A stretch of DNA of 64,000 nucleotides from Mayfieldus sp963841445 (GTDB lineage Bacteria > Actinomycetota > Thermoleophilia > Solirubrobacterales > 70-9): positions 310,001 to 374,000 of the forward strand of contig CAWJCP010000002.1 of the NCBI GenBank assembly GCA_963841445.1. Reading direction: 5' to 3'. Shown in pieces: positions 7,398 through 15,127 of the stretch. The notes under the pieces are model-generated. The model made no database searches, was not told the DNA's origin, and saw only the letters and a program-made list of their open reading frames with translations. Position 1 is the first letter of the stretch, and each line of letters opens with the position of its first letter. Made by a program: the position numbers and the translations under genes.

Positions 7398-7598
7398 TCA
7401 GCCGGGCCGTGCCGCATGGGTCAGAACATCAACGACGGTCCGACGTTGAACCCCCTCGGCCTGCCCGCTCCACGCGAGTAGCCACAGGGCCGCCTTCTCG
7501 TCATCCGAAGCCGACATCCCCTCGATGCGATCTTCGATCTCGTCGAAGGAACGACGTTCCGAAAGCATCCGCTCGACCTGAGTCGCGAGGGCAAACAT
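7398..7598 (-). CDS. 'ALWLxAWS' small protein, short paralogue
   Basis: 66 aa with a strong ribosome-binding site (GAGGAGGAGG) before the ATG at 7598. It consists almost only of the acidic helical domain shared with 6272-6649, ending ALWLLAWSGQ, plus about 15 more residues. The order DUF2294 then ALWLxAWS occurs twice in this cluster (8148 to 7398 and 7119 to 6272), so the pair probably duplicated together. Function unknown. Confidence 0.65.
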   Translation of the reverse strand: MFALATQVERMLSERRSFDEIEDRIEGMSASDDEKAALWLLAWSGQAEGVQRRTVVDVLTHAARPG

Positions 7599-7707
7599 TC
7601 TGCCTCCTCCTCGATCGTCGCTTTAGCTTCCAAGCCGCATTGTCCAGCAGGATGGGGGCAAGCGCAAGCACTGCTCTGCCCCAAAGTGCGGCGTTTTTTA
7701 CCCGACG

Positions 7708-8148
7708 CTACGAACTGACCGGTTCGGCGCCGCTGGCCCCTTGTTCGAGCCTCGATTCAGGTTCGATGACTTCAACTGCCCCAAAGCCCTTCAGAGGACC
7801 GTCCATCACGAATGCTTCCAGGGTCACGTCGGGGTCCACATGGGCCTGACTTAGAAAGGCGATCACCTTCCGCTCGGTCAGTTCCTCGATTGCCTGCTTG
7901 TACTGCAGGCCCATCATCTTCTGAAACTCGTGCCGCATCTCGACCACCTGCTGGGGCTTGCCCTGGTCCATCATCGTCTGCTCAATCGGGATCATGCCGT
8001 CGCGAAGCACGGTGACCACGAGGTCGTCAAGCACGTATGTCTTTGCCTTCATCGGGCCCTTGCCGTAGTGCTTTCGCAGGATCGCGACGATCCTGGCCGA
8101 GATCGCGGAGAGCAACTCGCCGCCCGATAGCTGGCTCTGCTCACTCAT
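7708..8148 (-). CDS. DUF2294 (PF10057)-family protein, copy A
   Basis: 146 aa from the ATG at 8148, which has AGGTG about 6 nt upstream; a GTG at 8157 is possible. The domain covers residues about 15-125: KHYGKGPMKAKTYVLDDLVV, IPIEQTMMDQG, then TERKVIAFLSQAHVDPDVTLEAFVM. It aligns along its length with copy B at about one residue in three. No signal peptide or membrane helix. It is the first gene of the six-gene minus-strand cluster; the promoter should lie in 8149-8263, next to repeat unit 3. Confidence 0.7.
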   Translation of the reverse strand: MSEQSQLSGGELLSAISARIVAILRKHYGKGPMKAKTYVLDDLVVTVLRDGMIPIEQTMMDQGKPQQVVEMRHEFQKMMGLQYKQAIEELTERKVIAFLSQAHVDPDVTLEAFVMDGPLKGFGAVEVIEPESRLEQGASGAEPVSS

Positions 8149-8263
8149 CGAATTCACCTCTCACCCTCTGACTCAGTCGCATTCCCATGGTAATCCCTGG
8201 CCCAGGAAATCGGATACTTCATGTCGCCTCTGGCTACCCGGATTCGGTGGGGGCCGGAAGCCA

Positions 8264-8414
8264 AACTTTGTCCCGAAGTTCGTCCCCGACTCCACGGAAC
8301 TCCCTGAACGCAATCGATCTCAGGCGATCCGCTCAGCCAGGATTGAAGTCCCTGGACGCTCTCCTGCGCAACTCACTATCCGTCGGTCGGAGGTTCGAAT
8401 CCTCCCCGGCCCAT
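8264..8414 (+). repeat. Island repeat unit 3: integrase-tail-like block plus tRNA 3' end
   Basis: A 107-bp block (8264-8370) encoding NFVPKFVPDSTELPERNRSQ in the + frame, then a 44-nt tRNA-end copy (8371-8414) with only two changes, both in the anticodon loop. It aligns without gaps to units 1 and 2. The frame stays open through the core and ends 24 nt later. It separates the DUF2294 cluster from the SRPBCC/TetR/ABC module. Confidence 0.75.
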
Positions 8415-8443
8415 CGCAAAGCCCGGTGCAACAATGAGCTCCG

Positions 8444-8890
8444 GTGTCTGACTGCCGACAGCAGGCGTGGATCGACGCCCCGGTGGAAGTCGTGTGGGAG
8501 CTGATCCGTGATGTACGCCGGCACCCGGATTGGTGGCCGAGGGTCGTCGAGGTTCAATGCGAGGGTCTCGAGGAAGGCTGCAACTACCGCCAGGTGACCG
8601 AAACGCCGTTTGGCCACCAGGAGTTGAATGTGGTCGTGGATCGGCTCGAGGAGTGTCGGGAGCTGAAGATCCGTTGCGTCAATACAGGAACCTTCGTCGA
8701 CCTGGCTCTGGCGGAGGCGCAGGACGGCACGTTCGTCGATGCGCGGTTCGGAATGGATCCGCTGACGATGAGGATGCGTGTCTTCGACCTGACGGCGGGA
8801 AAGCGCTACTTCCGGCGCTGGCTGGAGCAGTCGCTCGCCGCGATGGAGAAGGCCGCCCGAGAGCGCGCAGCCATCTCTCCCCGAGCCTGA
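8444..8890 (+). CDS. SRPBCC (START-like) family protein
   Basis: 148 aa, GTG start 30 bp after repeat unit 3. It opens with the typical SRPBCC strand and helices: QQAWIDAPVEVVWELIRDVRRHPDWWPRV, then alternating strands and a long C-terminal helix (RRWLEQSLAAMEKAARE). Members bind hydrophobic ligands or act as polyketide cyclases; the ligand here is unknown. No strong ribosome-binding site is seen. Its nearest neighbours are the TetR/ABC genes, with a 193-bp gap that holds their operator. Confidence 0.8.
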   Translation: MSDCRQQAWIDAPVEVVWELIRDVRRHPDWWPRVVEVQCEGLEEGCNYRQVTETPFGHQELNVVVDRLEECRELKIRCVNTGTFVDLALAEAQDGTFVDARFGMDPLTMRMRVFDLTAGKRYFRRWLEQSLAAMEKAARERAAISPRA

Positions 8891-9021
8891 TCCAGGCCTC
8901 AATGCTTTCCATTCGAGTCGCGGTGCAGCCCGCGATGCTCACGGCCCAGCAGTCGCTGAGCGTGGCGATGAAGGCGCGCTGCGAGGGTGTCGAATCGCGA
9001 TCGTTCGGTAGGAGGAGATAG

Positions 9022-9049
9022 TAAAGTGGGTGGGCAGTCACCCATTTTA
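9022..9049 (+). promoter_or_regulatory. Palindromic operator upstream of the tetR gene
   Basis: TAAAGTGGGTG and CACCCATTTTA are inverted repeats with 10 of 11 positions matching, around a 6-nt spacer. Size and position (35 bp before the TetR start) fit an autoregulatory TetR operator. A GGAGGAG just upstream is probably incidental. Confidence 0.6.
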
Positions 9050-9083
9050 GGATCCAGGTAGCAGCTACTTCGCCCCGCAGCAG

Positions 9084-9707
9084 ATGCCCCGCCTGACAGA
9101 GGAGAGCAAATCCGCAAACCGCGAGCGCCTCTTGGCCGCCGCAGCCGACGAATTCGCCCGCAAGGGATTGGACGGCGCGAACATCAACGAGATCTCGGTC
9201 GCCGCCGGGTTCGCCAAGGGAACCGTCTACAACCACTTTCCCTCCAAAGAGGGGCTCTTCCTCGCGGTCGTCGAGCAGGCTTGCGAGCTTGCCGCATCCG
9301 GGGCGAGCGTCGCTACGTCGAAGGCCTCAACTCGCACTCGCCTTCGTGCCGTGCTCGCATCGGACGTCGAATGGGCCCGGTCGCATGAGCCCTTCGCGCG
9401 GGTTCTCGTGCACGAGATCATCACCGCAAATCCGCGCTTCTACCCGCAGGTTCTCGAAGCAGCCGAACCCTTCATCTCCCGGGTTCGCGAGATCCTTGCC
9501 GACGGTGTCGAGCGGGGCGAGGTCCGCTCAGACCACTCCGTCGATGAGCTGGCGCTGACCTTCGTCGGCCTCGGCGACCTGGCGCTGATCCAGCATTGGG
9601 GGTCCGGAGGAGCCTGGCCTGCCCTCGACGACATTCCCGAACTCGTCGTCGGGGTGTTCCTGGAGGGAGCCGCCCCCCGCGGCACCCCAGCGGAGCGCAG
9701 CCGATGA
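9084..9707 (+). CDS. TetR-family transcriptional regulator
   Basis: 207 aa. The helix-turn-helix covers residues about 12-58 (RLLAAAADEFARKG ... EISVAAGFAKGTVYNHFPSKEGLF), followed by a helical ligand-binding domain and a tail of tetracyclin-repressor C type. A palindrome at 9022-9049 is the probable operator. Its stop overlaps the start of the ABC ATPase gene (ATGA), so it should control and be co-transcribed with the exporter genes, as is common for drug or lipid efflux systems. Confidence 0.9.
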   Translation: MPRLTEESKSANRERLLAAAADEFARKGLDGANINEISVAAGFAKGTVYNHFPSKEGLFLAVVEQACELAASGASVATSKASTRTRLRAVLASDVEWARSHEPFARVLVHEIITANPRFYPQVLEAAEPFISRVREILADGVERGEVRSDHSVDELALTFVGLGDLALIQHWGSGGAWPALDDIPELVVGVFLEGAAPRGTPAERSR

Positions 9708-10393
9708 CCGAGCCGCTGGTTGCGCTCAATGGAGTGAGCAAGGCATACGGCAGCGGCCTCGCCGAGCAGGTTGTGCTCGAGGACATCTCGCTCGAGATCG
9801 CGAGCGGCCAGCTGGTCGTAGTGCACGGCCCCTCGGGGTGCGGCAAGACGACGCTTCTGAACCTGCTCGGAGGACTGGACCGGGCGGACAGCGGGCGGAT
9901 CCACTCCTGCGGGATCGATCTCATCGGCGCCTCGCGAGCCGATCTGACCGACTATCGCGCGCGGTCGGTGGGCTTCATCTTCCAGTTCTACAACCTGCTG
10001 CCCACCCTGACCGCGCTCGAGAACGTCGAGGCAGGCGTGCGAGTGGCCGGGGTGGAGAAGGAGGAGGCGCGGAAGCGCAGCAGCGACCTCCTGGCGCGGG
10101 TCGGACTGGGCGATCTGGGCGGACGTTTCCCGGCCCAGCTTTCCGGTGGCGAGCAGCAACGGGTTGCAATCGCGCGCGCGCTCGCCAAGGAGCCACGCCT
10201 GCTGCTCGCCGACGAGCCAACCGGCAACCTCGACGAGGAGCGATCAGCCGGCGTGCTGGAGCTGATGGGCGACCTCAACCGAGAGACGCGGGTGACCTTC
10301 GTGATCGTCAGTCACAACCCGGCGATCGCGCGAACGGACGACCGTGTGATCCGCTTGTCGCATGGTCGCCTTGCCGAGGCCGCAACGGCCTGA
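9704..10393 (+). CDS. ABC transporter ATPase, LolD/MacB type
   Basis: 229 aa from the ATG that overlaps the tetR stop. Walker A GPSGCGKTT, Q-loop with FIFQFYNLLPTLTALENVE, signature LSGGEQQRVAIARAL and Walker B LLLADEPTGNLDEE are all intact, with the switch His in VSHNPAIA. The FYNLLPTLTALENVE segment is characteristic of the type VII (MacB/LolCDE/FtsE-like) group, which drives mechanotransmission rather than import. It pairs with the FtsX-family permease encoded immediately downstream (TGATG overlap). Confidence 0.92.
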   Translation: MTEPLVALNGVSKAYGSGLAEQVVLEDISLEIASGQLVVVHGPSGCGKTTLLNLLGGLDRADSGRIHSCGIDLIGASRADLTDYRARSVGFIFQFYNLLPTLTALENVEAGVRVAGVEKEEARKRSSDLLARVGLGDLGGRFPAQLSGGEQQRVAIARALAKEPRLLLADEPTGNLDEERSAGVLELMGDLNRETRVTFVIVSHNPAIARTDDRVIRLSHGRLAEAATA

Positions 10394-12705
10394 TGCTTTG
10401 GCGTAAGGCATACCGCGATCTGCGGGCGATGGGCCTGCGTGCCCTGCTCATCGTCGTCGTGATCGGCGTCGGCCCCGGAACCGCCGCGGGCATATCCCTG
10501 GCGCTACACGATGTCGAGCGCACGCGCGACGCCTTCTACTCACGCAACGCGCTGGCGGACCTCGACCTGCGGTTGCGGCGACCGCTTGCCCCAGCTCAGC
10601 TGCTCGCGCGGGCCCGGGACGCTGGCGCGAGCCGCGCGGAGGCCCGCCTCATCCTTCCCGGCGCGGCGCTTCCGGGTGGGCAAGCCGAGGCGGCGGCGGA
10701 GCTGGTCGGGATGAGCCCGCAAGCGACACTCAATCGCCTCGCCGTGACCGACGGGCGGGGCCTGGGCGCTCCAGCGACTGGTGGTGCGGTGTTGGAGACC
10801 GACTTCGCCAGGCGCTTCGACATCCATCCTGGCGACCGGCTGCGGCTGCGACTCGGCGGGCGGAGGGTCGCGGTGCCGGTGCGCGGCCTGGCCCGCAGCC
10901 CCGAGTACCTATTGGCCACGGCCAATCCGGACTACCTGGTCCCGCAGCGCGGCTCGCTAGCGGTGACCTTCATGCCCCTGCGGGCCCTGCAGGCACTCGC
11001 CGGGGTTCGCGGGCGTGTCAACGACCTGGTGGTCGATCTACCCGGCAGGGGGACAGGCCGGGGTCAGGCAATCGCTGCGGGTTTGCCGGTGGCGCGCATC
11101 ATTCCTCGCGCACAGCAGTACAGCCTGCGTCTCACGAACGCCGACATCCACAGCTTCTCGATCTTCGCGCCGGTGATGGGCGCCGTCTTCGCAGTCGTTG
11201 GCTTGCTGCTGATCGGGCTCAGCCTGCGTCGCCTGGTCAGCTCGCAAAGGCGCGAGTTGGGCGCCCTGCTGGCGCTCGGCTATTCGCCTCGCACCGTTGT
11301 CGCCACAGTGCTGTTGCCGGCGGCGATTCTGGCTGTGGCCGGAGGGATGGTGGCGGTGGCGGCGACGATCGGAGTCGGCCGACTGGTCGCCGATCAGTAT
11401 TCGGCGGCGGTCGGCTTCCCAGGCACCCAGCATCCGCTGGCGGCCGGGCCGCTCGTCCTTGCCGCAGGGCTCGCGATCGGCTCGACGTTGCTCGCCGCGC
11501 TCCTCCCGGCCTACCGGCTCGCCCGCCTCGACCCCACCCAGGCGATGCGCGGGGAGAGCATCGGCTCCTTCGAGCTGCCGGAGCGGCTGCAGCGTGCCAC
11601 GGCCTTCGCTCCACCCGCCCTGACGTACGGGATCCGCGGTCTCCTGCGCCGCCCGCTGGTGACCGTCGCCACAGTGGTCAGCATCGGCGGTGCCATCGGG
11701 CTCGGAGCAGCGCTCAACATCCTTGTCTCCTCGACCAATGCGTCGGTCGACGCAGAGTTCGCGACGCAGGGCTGGACGCATTCGGCCGACCTCGCCAGCC
11801 CGCTCCCCGCACGGCGGGCATCTGTTCTGGCAAGGCGGGCAGGGGAGAGGCGTGCTGAGCCGACGGTCAAAGGGCCAGCCGACCTCCGCTCCCCAGAAGG
11901 CCGGAGCGCCCGGGTCCAGCTCACCGGCTTGGCCGAACGGCCGGCGCTCCTGCACTTGAACCTCACCGCCGGCACGGGTCCGGCCCCTGCGCGCATCGTG
12001 CTCAGCGAGCAGACCGCTCGGCGGCTCGATGCGGGGCTCGGCGCGAAGCTGGCCTTGGCCACGCCATCGCACAGGACTGAGGTGAGGGTCGGTGGGATCG
12101 CCCGCACCTTGGCCACAGAACAGAGTTACCTGCCCCGTGGGCAGGCATCCACGCTGCTCGGCATCCCCGGACGGGCGACCAACCTGCTGGTGGCCGGCAA
12201 TGCGGCGGCAGCGCAAAGGCTGCGCGACGACCCAGCAGTGACCCGGGTCACCTCCAAGGCCTCGGCGCTTGCGGCGGAGCGCGATCTGATCAAGGAGCTG
12301 ACCGGCCTGATCGGCGTCCTTCAGGCGATCAGCCTCGGGGTGGGAGCGCTTTTCCTCGTCTCGACGCTGACCTTGTCCTACCTCGACCGTCGCGGCGAGT
12401 TCGCGACGCTCCGGGCCCTGGGCTACGCTCGGCGTCAGATCGCTGCCGCCGTCGTCGGTGAGGCTCTCACCCAAACGCTCTTGGCCGCGGCGCTGTCGGT
12501 TCCCCTTGGCGTGCTGATCGCCTCGCCGCTGTCCCAGCGGATCGCTGAGGCCTGGTTTGAGATTGGACTGCACGCTGAGCCGCCGAGCTTCTTGCTGGTC
12601 ATCTTGCCGGCCCTCGGTCTGGCTGTGCTCGCTGCGGCGCACGCCACGCGTAGGGCTCTCCGCCTGAACATTGCCTCCACGGTCAGGGAGCGCCTAATCG
12701 GTTGA
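10393..12705 (+). CDS. FtsX-family ABC permease (two FtsX domains)
   Basis: 770 aa from an ATG overlapping the ATPase stop. Topology reads: N-terminal membrane helix (LRALLIVVVIGVGPG), large outer domain (about 40-250), three helices forming the first FtsX domain (about 265-390, including LGALLALGYSPRTVVATVLLP), another helix and outer domain (about 430-630), then a second FtsX domain (about 640-765, including EFATLRALGYARRQI). Such permeases with a matching ATPase extract or export lipids, peptides or drugs. With the TetR gene they form a self-regulated exporter; the substrate is unknown. The relic repeat unit begins 36 bp after its end. Confidence 0.88.
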   Translation: MLWRKAYRDLRAMGLRALLIVVVIGVGPGTAAGISLALHDVERTRDAFYSRNALADLDLRLRRPLAPAQLLARARDAGASRAEARLILPGAALPGGQAEAAAELVGMSPQATLNRLAVTDGRGLGAPATGGAVLETDFARRFDIHPGDRLRLRLGGRRVAVPVRGLARSPEYLLATANPDYLVPQRGSLAVTFMPLRALQALAGVRGRVNDLVVDLPGRGTGRGQAIAAGLPVARIIPRAQQYSLRLTNADIHSFSIFAPVMGAVFAVVGLLLIGLSLRRLVSSQRRELGALLALGYSPRTVVATVLLPAAILAVAGGMVAVAATIGVGRLVADQYSAAVGFPGTQHPLAAGPLVLAAGLAIGSTLLAALLPAYRLARLDPTQAMRGESIGSFELPERLQRATAFAPPALTYGIRGLLRRPLVTVATVVSIGGAIGLGAALNILVSSTNASVDAEFATQGWTHSADLASPLPARRASVLARRAGERRAEPTVKGPADLRSPEGRSARVQLTGLAERPALLHLNLTAGTGPAPARIVLSEQTARRLDAGLGAKLALATPSHRTEVRVGGIARTLATEQSYLPRGQASTLLGIPGRATNLLVAGNAAAAQRLRDDPAVTRVTSKASALAAERDLIKELTGLIGVLQAISLGVGALFLVSTLTLSYLDRRGEFATLRALGYARRQIAAAVVGEALTQTLLAAALSVPLGVLIASPLSQRIAEAWFEIGLHAEPPSFLLVILPALGLAVLAAAHATRRALRLNIASTVRERLIG

Positions 12706-12741
12706 AGGTGTGACTATTTCGGTCGGCCGGGAGCACCAGAG

Positions 12742-12766
12742 CCTTGTCCCGAAATTTGCGGCCCAT
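12742..12766 (+). repeat. Internally deleted island repeat unit (relic)
   Basis: Positions 12742-12758 match the start of the 107-bp block (CCTTGTCCCGAAATTTG, one mismatch to unit 2) and 12759-12766 (CGGCCCAT) match the very end of the 44-nt tRNA core. The roughly 125 bp between are absent. This is what a unit would look like after an internal deletion, and it may mark the right end of the island. Short, so less certain than the other units. Confidence 0.45.
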
Positions 12767-12867
12767 CTGCAGCATGCGCCTTTGGTGTTGAAATCGCGCC
12801 TGCCGGCAGGGCGCTGTGATGTCGGCACTCGCTTCGGCGCGCATCCGTTTCAGCCGCGAGCCTGCGA

Positions 12868-12966
12868 TCAGGCCCCGAGGCAGGAATCGGTGGCGTTCAT
12901 GAACGCGTCAGTCAAGGCATTGAGTCCGGCAGTATTCGGATGCACGGGATCGATCGCGGCACCGCT
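12868..12966 (-). pseudogene. C-terminal fragment of an SGNH/GDSL-type esterase
   Basis: The minus strand reads SGAAIDPVHPNTAGLNALTDA and ends in a stop at 12868. D-x-x-H-P-N followed by an AGL helix is block V of SGNH hydrolases, holding the catalytic Asp-His pair. Nothing upstream in the same frame supports the rest of an enzyme; another frame nearby gives HIDASG. I read it as a decayed gene at the island edge. The remainder of 12706-13012 shows no other gene I can support. Confidence 0.35.
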
Positions 12967-13012
12967 CCAGCTCCGACTTATCCGCTCGCGTCGATGTGCA
13001 GACGATCAACTT

Positions 13013-13363
13013 CTATGACGGATCAGGCAGGCGCAACCGCTCCCGCGCCTTTGCCACCGCGGGGACCGACGAGCGGCAGGTGCGCGCGATCTCCCCGTTG
13101 GAGCGATCGGGCGTCCGGCTGACCTCGAACTCCAGAAGGGCCGCGCGACGAAGCTGCGCGCGCTTCTCCTGGCTGGTGTCCTCCGGGGCGGCCTCGAGCG
13201 CGGCCTCCGCCGCAAGCGCCCGCCTGCAGATCAGGCAGATCTGCCCGTCGCCAGAGCTCTGCCAGTTCTCCGGCAGGGTGGTGCGCTCGCCATTCATCTG
13301 GCTCACGGAGACTCCGCATCGATCGCACGTCCAGGTATCGGCCTTGATTGTCTTTGCGCTCAC
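13013..13363 (-). CDS. Zinc-ribbon/helical protein, possible DNA-binding
   Basis: 116 aa. C13-x2-C16 (CDRC) and C43-x2-C46 (CLIC) form a zinc ribbon; residues about 60-112 are helical with NGEIARTCRSSVPAVAKARERL, which resembles a helix-turn-helix (NGEIA ... SVPAV). The start ATG overlaps the helicase stop by 4 bp, so it is translated with it. A role in RNA or DNA binding alongside the helicase is inference. Confidence 0.65.
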   Translation of the reverse strand: MSAKTIKADTWTCDRCGVSVSQMNGERTTLPENWQSSGDGQICLICRRALAAEAALEAAPEDTSQEKRAQLRRAALLEFEVSRTPDRSNGEIARTCRSSVPAVAKARERLRLPDPS

Positions 13364-14541
13364 TTTCTGCCCTTTCGTTCGATTTGACCGGCCCTCGGAC
13401 GTCGACGGTGCGAGGAAGAATGTTTCGGGGCACGCTCGCCGTCAAACTCGCGGCCGAGGCCGAGGTCGCGGGCGATGCGCCGCATCTCAACAGCTTGATC
13501 GGAGAGAACGAAGCTGGTCCCGATGCCACGGCGGCCTGCTCGCCCGGTGCGTCCGACGCGATGGACGTAGGCGTCGCGGTCCGCCGGCGCGTCGAAGTTG
13601 ATCACCTGGTTGATCTCCGCGACGTCGATGCCGCGTGCAGCGACGTCGGTGGCGACCAGGGTGTCGACGTCGCCGCGCTCGAAGCGGGCGAGGGCACGCT
13701 CACGCTGGCCCTGTGACTTGTCGCCGTGCATCGCTACCGCGTCGATGTCGCGGCTGCGCAGGCGCTTGACGAGCCGGTCGGCCCCGCGCTTGGTGCGAAC
13801 GAAGACAAGGGTGCGGTTGCTCTTGCCGCTGCGCAGCTGGTCGATCAGGTGGTCGATCTTGGCCGCCTGCGAGTCAACGGGCAGGAACCGGTGCGAGATG
13901 TCGGCCTGCTTGCGGGACGGCGCCGCCTCGGTATGGCTGCGGCCGTCGTGCGTGTAGGCACTCGCGAGCTTGCCGGTCATCCCCTCTAGGGTGGCGGAGA
14001 AGAAGAGCGTCTGGCGCTTCGCCGGTGTCTTGGCGACGATCCGATCCACGGCGGGCTTGAAGCCCATGTCGAGCATTCGGTCCGCCTCGTCGAGGACGAG
14101 GATGCGAACCCGGTCGAGCTTCACGACGCCACGCTCGAGCAGATCTTCGAGGCGGCCCGGGGTGGCGACGATCACGTCGGCGCGCCGCGCCGCGCGGATC
14201 TGGGGACCGAACCCGACCCCACCGTAGACGGCGGCGATGCGCAGCTGGCGCACCTGAGCGAGCGAATGAAGTTCGTCGACGATCTGGCTCGCCAGCTCGC
14301 GGGTCGGCGCCAGGACCAGCGCTGAGGGTCCCTTGGGCTCGGACTCGAGCCGGTCGATGAGCGGAGCTCCGAAGGCGAGGGTCTTGCCCGAGCCAGTCGG
14401 AGATTGGACGAGGACGTCGTTGCCCGCGAGAACGTCGCGGATGACACGATTTTGAATCGGAAACGGCGCGGTTATGCCGCGCGCCGTAAGGGCCCGAACA
14501 AGCGGCTTTGAAATGCCGAGTTCGGCAAAGGATTGAGACAT
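13360..14541 (-). CDS. DEAD-box RNA helicase (RhlE-like)
   Basis: 393 aa from the ATG at 14541, with AAGGAG upstream. All helicase motifs are present in order: Q motif (FAELGISKPLVRAL ... PFPIQ), motif I SPTGSGKT, Ia PTRELA, II DEAD, III SAT, IV VFVRTKRGAD, V ATDVAARGID and VI HRVGRTGRAGR. It unwinds RNA duplexes in ribosome assembly or cold adaptation. The tail after motif VI is short and basic. Open sequence continues about 70 codons upstream of the ATG but looks non-coding in composition. Confidence 0.92.
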   Translation of the reverse strand: MSQSFAELGISKPLVRALTARGITAPFPIQNRVIRDVLAGNDVLVQSPTGSGKTLAFGAPLIDRLESEPKGPSALVLAPTRELASQIVDELHSLAQVRQLRIAAVYGGVGFGPQIRAARRADVIVATPGRLEDLLERGVVKLDRVRILVLDEADRMLDMGFKPAVDRIVAKTPAKRQTLFFSATLEGMTGKLASAYTHDGRSHTEAAPSRKQADISHRFLPVDSQAAKIDHLIDQLRSGKSNRTLVFVRTKRGADRLVKRLRSRDIDAVAMHGDKSQGQRERALARFERGDVDTLVATDVAARGIDVAEINQVINFDAPADRDAYVHRVGRTGRAGRRGIGTSFVLSDQAVEMRRIARDLGLGREFDGERAPKHSSSHRRRPRAGQIERKGRK

Positions 14542-14921
14542 ACGTTTGCGTGCTCCTTCTTGAGCTGTCGTGGGGAGATCCAGTGGCCCCAAGACGCATG
14601 GAGCGCACAGAGGAAACGGAACCTCTCGGGTGGCGATTGGGCCAACCCGACTACTACACGGTAGCAGCGGCAACGGCTGAACCCCCGCGCAAGCAGGCAA
14701 TTCGGCCCTATCGGACTTCGCCGCGAGCAGAAGGAAGCCGGCCGCCGGGCACCGCAAGTGAGGGGCCCGCTACGGCGCCAGGGAGTAGAGTGACCGGGAG
14801 GCGCGAAGCGCTTGCTGCGCCTCGTTCAGCGATCAGCCAGATCGAGCGCTCCTGCCCCTCGGGCAAACGCCCATCTCCGACTCGCAGGGTTTTCAAGAAT
14901 GGACGTGACGGAGGTGCACAA
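14542..14921. other. 380-bp intergenic region between divergent genes
   Basis: This stretch separates the helicase (minus) from the SHOCT gene (plus) and must hold both promoters. Apart from the helicase ribosome-binding site (about 14550-14560) and the SHOCT one (GGAGGT near 14910), I see no strong promoter, terminator or conserved RNA in it. Confidence 0.5.
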
Positions 14922-15107
14922 ATGGTGGATGCAGACAACGCTCGCGACGCTGGGGCGCCGATTGAAGCGCAGCCCGGTGAGGCGCTGCAGGCCGATGCGA
15001 TGAAGGACCGGGTGCAACGGTTGGTCGCCTCTCGCGATGCGGGAGAGCTCAGTGACGCTGAGCTCGAGGAGCAGAAGGCGAAGCTGCGCTGGAGCATCGG
15101 CCCCTGA
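14922..15107 (+). CDS. Small SHOCT-like domain protein
   Basis: 61 aa, ATG with GGAGGT about 6 nt upstream. The last 30 residues, RVQRLVASRDAGELSDAELEEQKAKLRW, match the SHOCT (short C-terminal) helix-turn-helix-like module that in other proteins mediates oligomerisation. The first 25 residues are acidic and probably disordered. It is a stand-alone domain; partner unknown. Confidence 0.6.
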   Translation: MVDADNARDAGAPIEAQPGEALQADAMKDRVQRLVASRDAGELSDAELEEQKAKLRWSIGP

Positions 15108-15127
15108 TCGCACTCGCTTAGCGGCCC

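Noticed and set aside
9838..10392. A longer N-terminus for the FtsX permease (185 extra codons)
   Set aside because: That segment is the ABC ATPase read in another frame; the ATG at 10393 has the usual overlap with the ATPase stop and begins with the first membrane helix.
2972..12766. CRISPR array or insertion sequence as the source of the repeats
   Set aside because: Units are 151 bp, separated by 0.7-2.8 kb of genes, contain tRNA sequence, and show no terminal inverted repeats or transposase.
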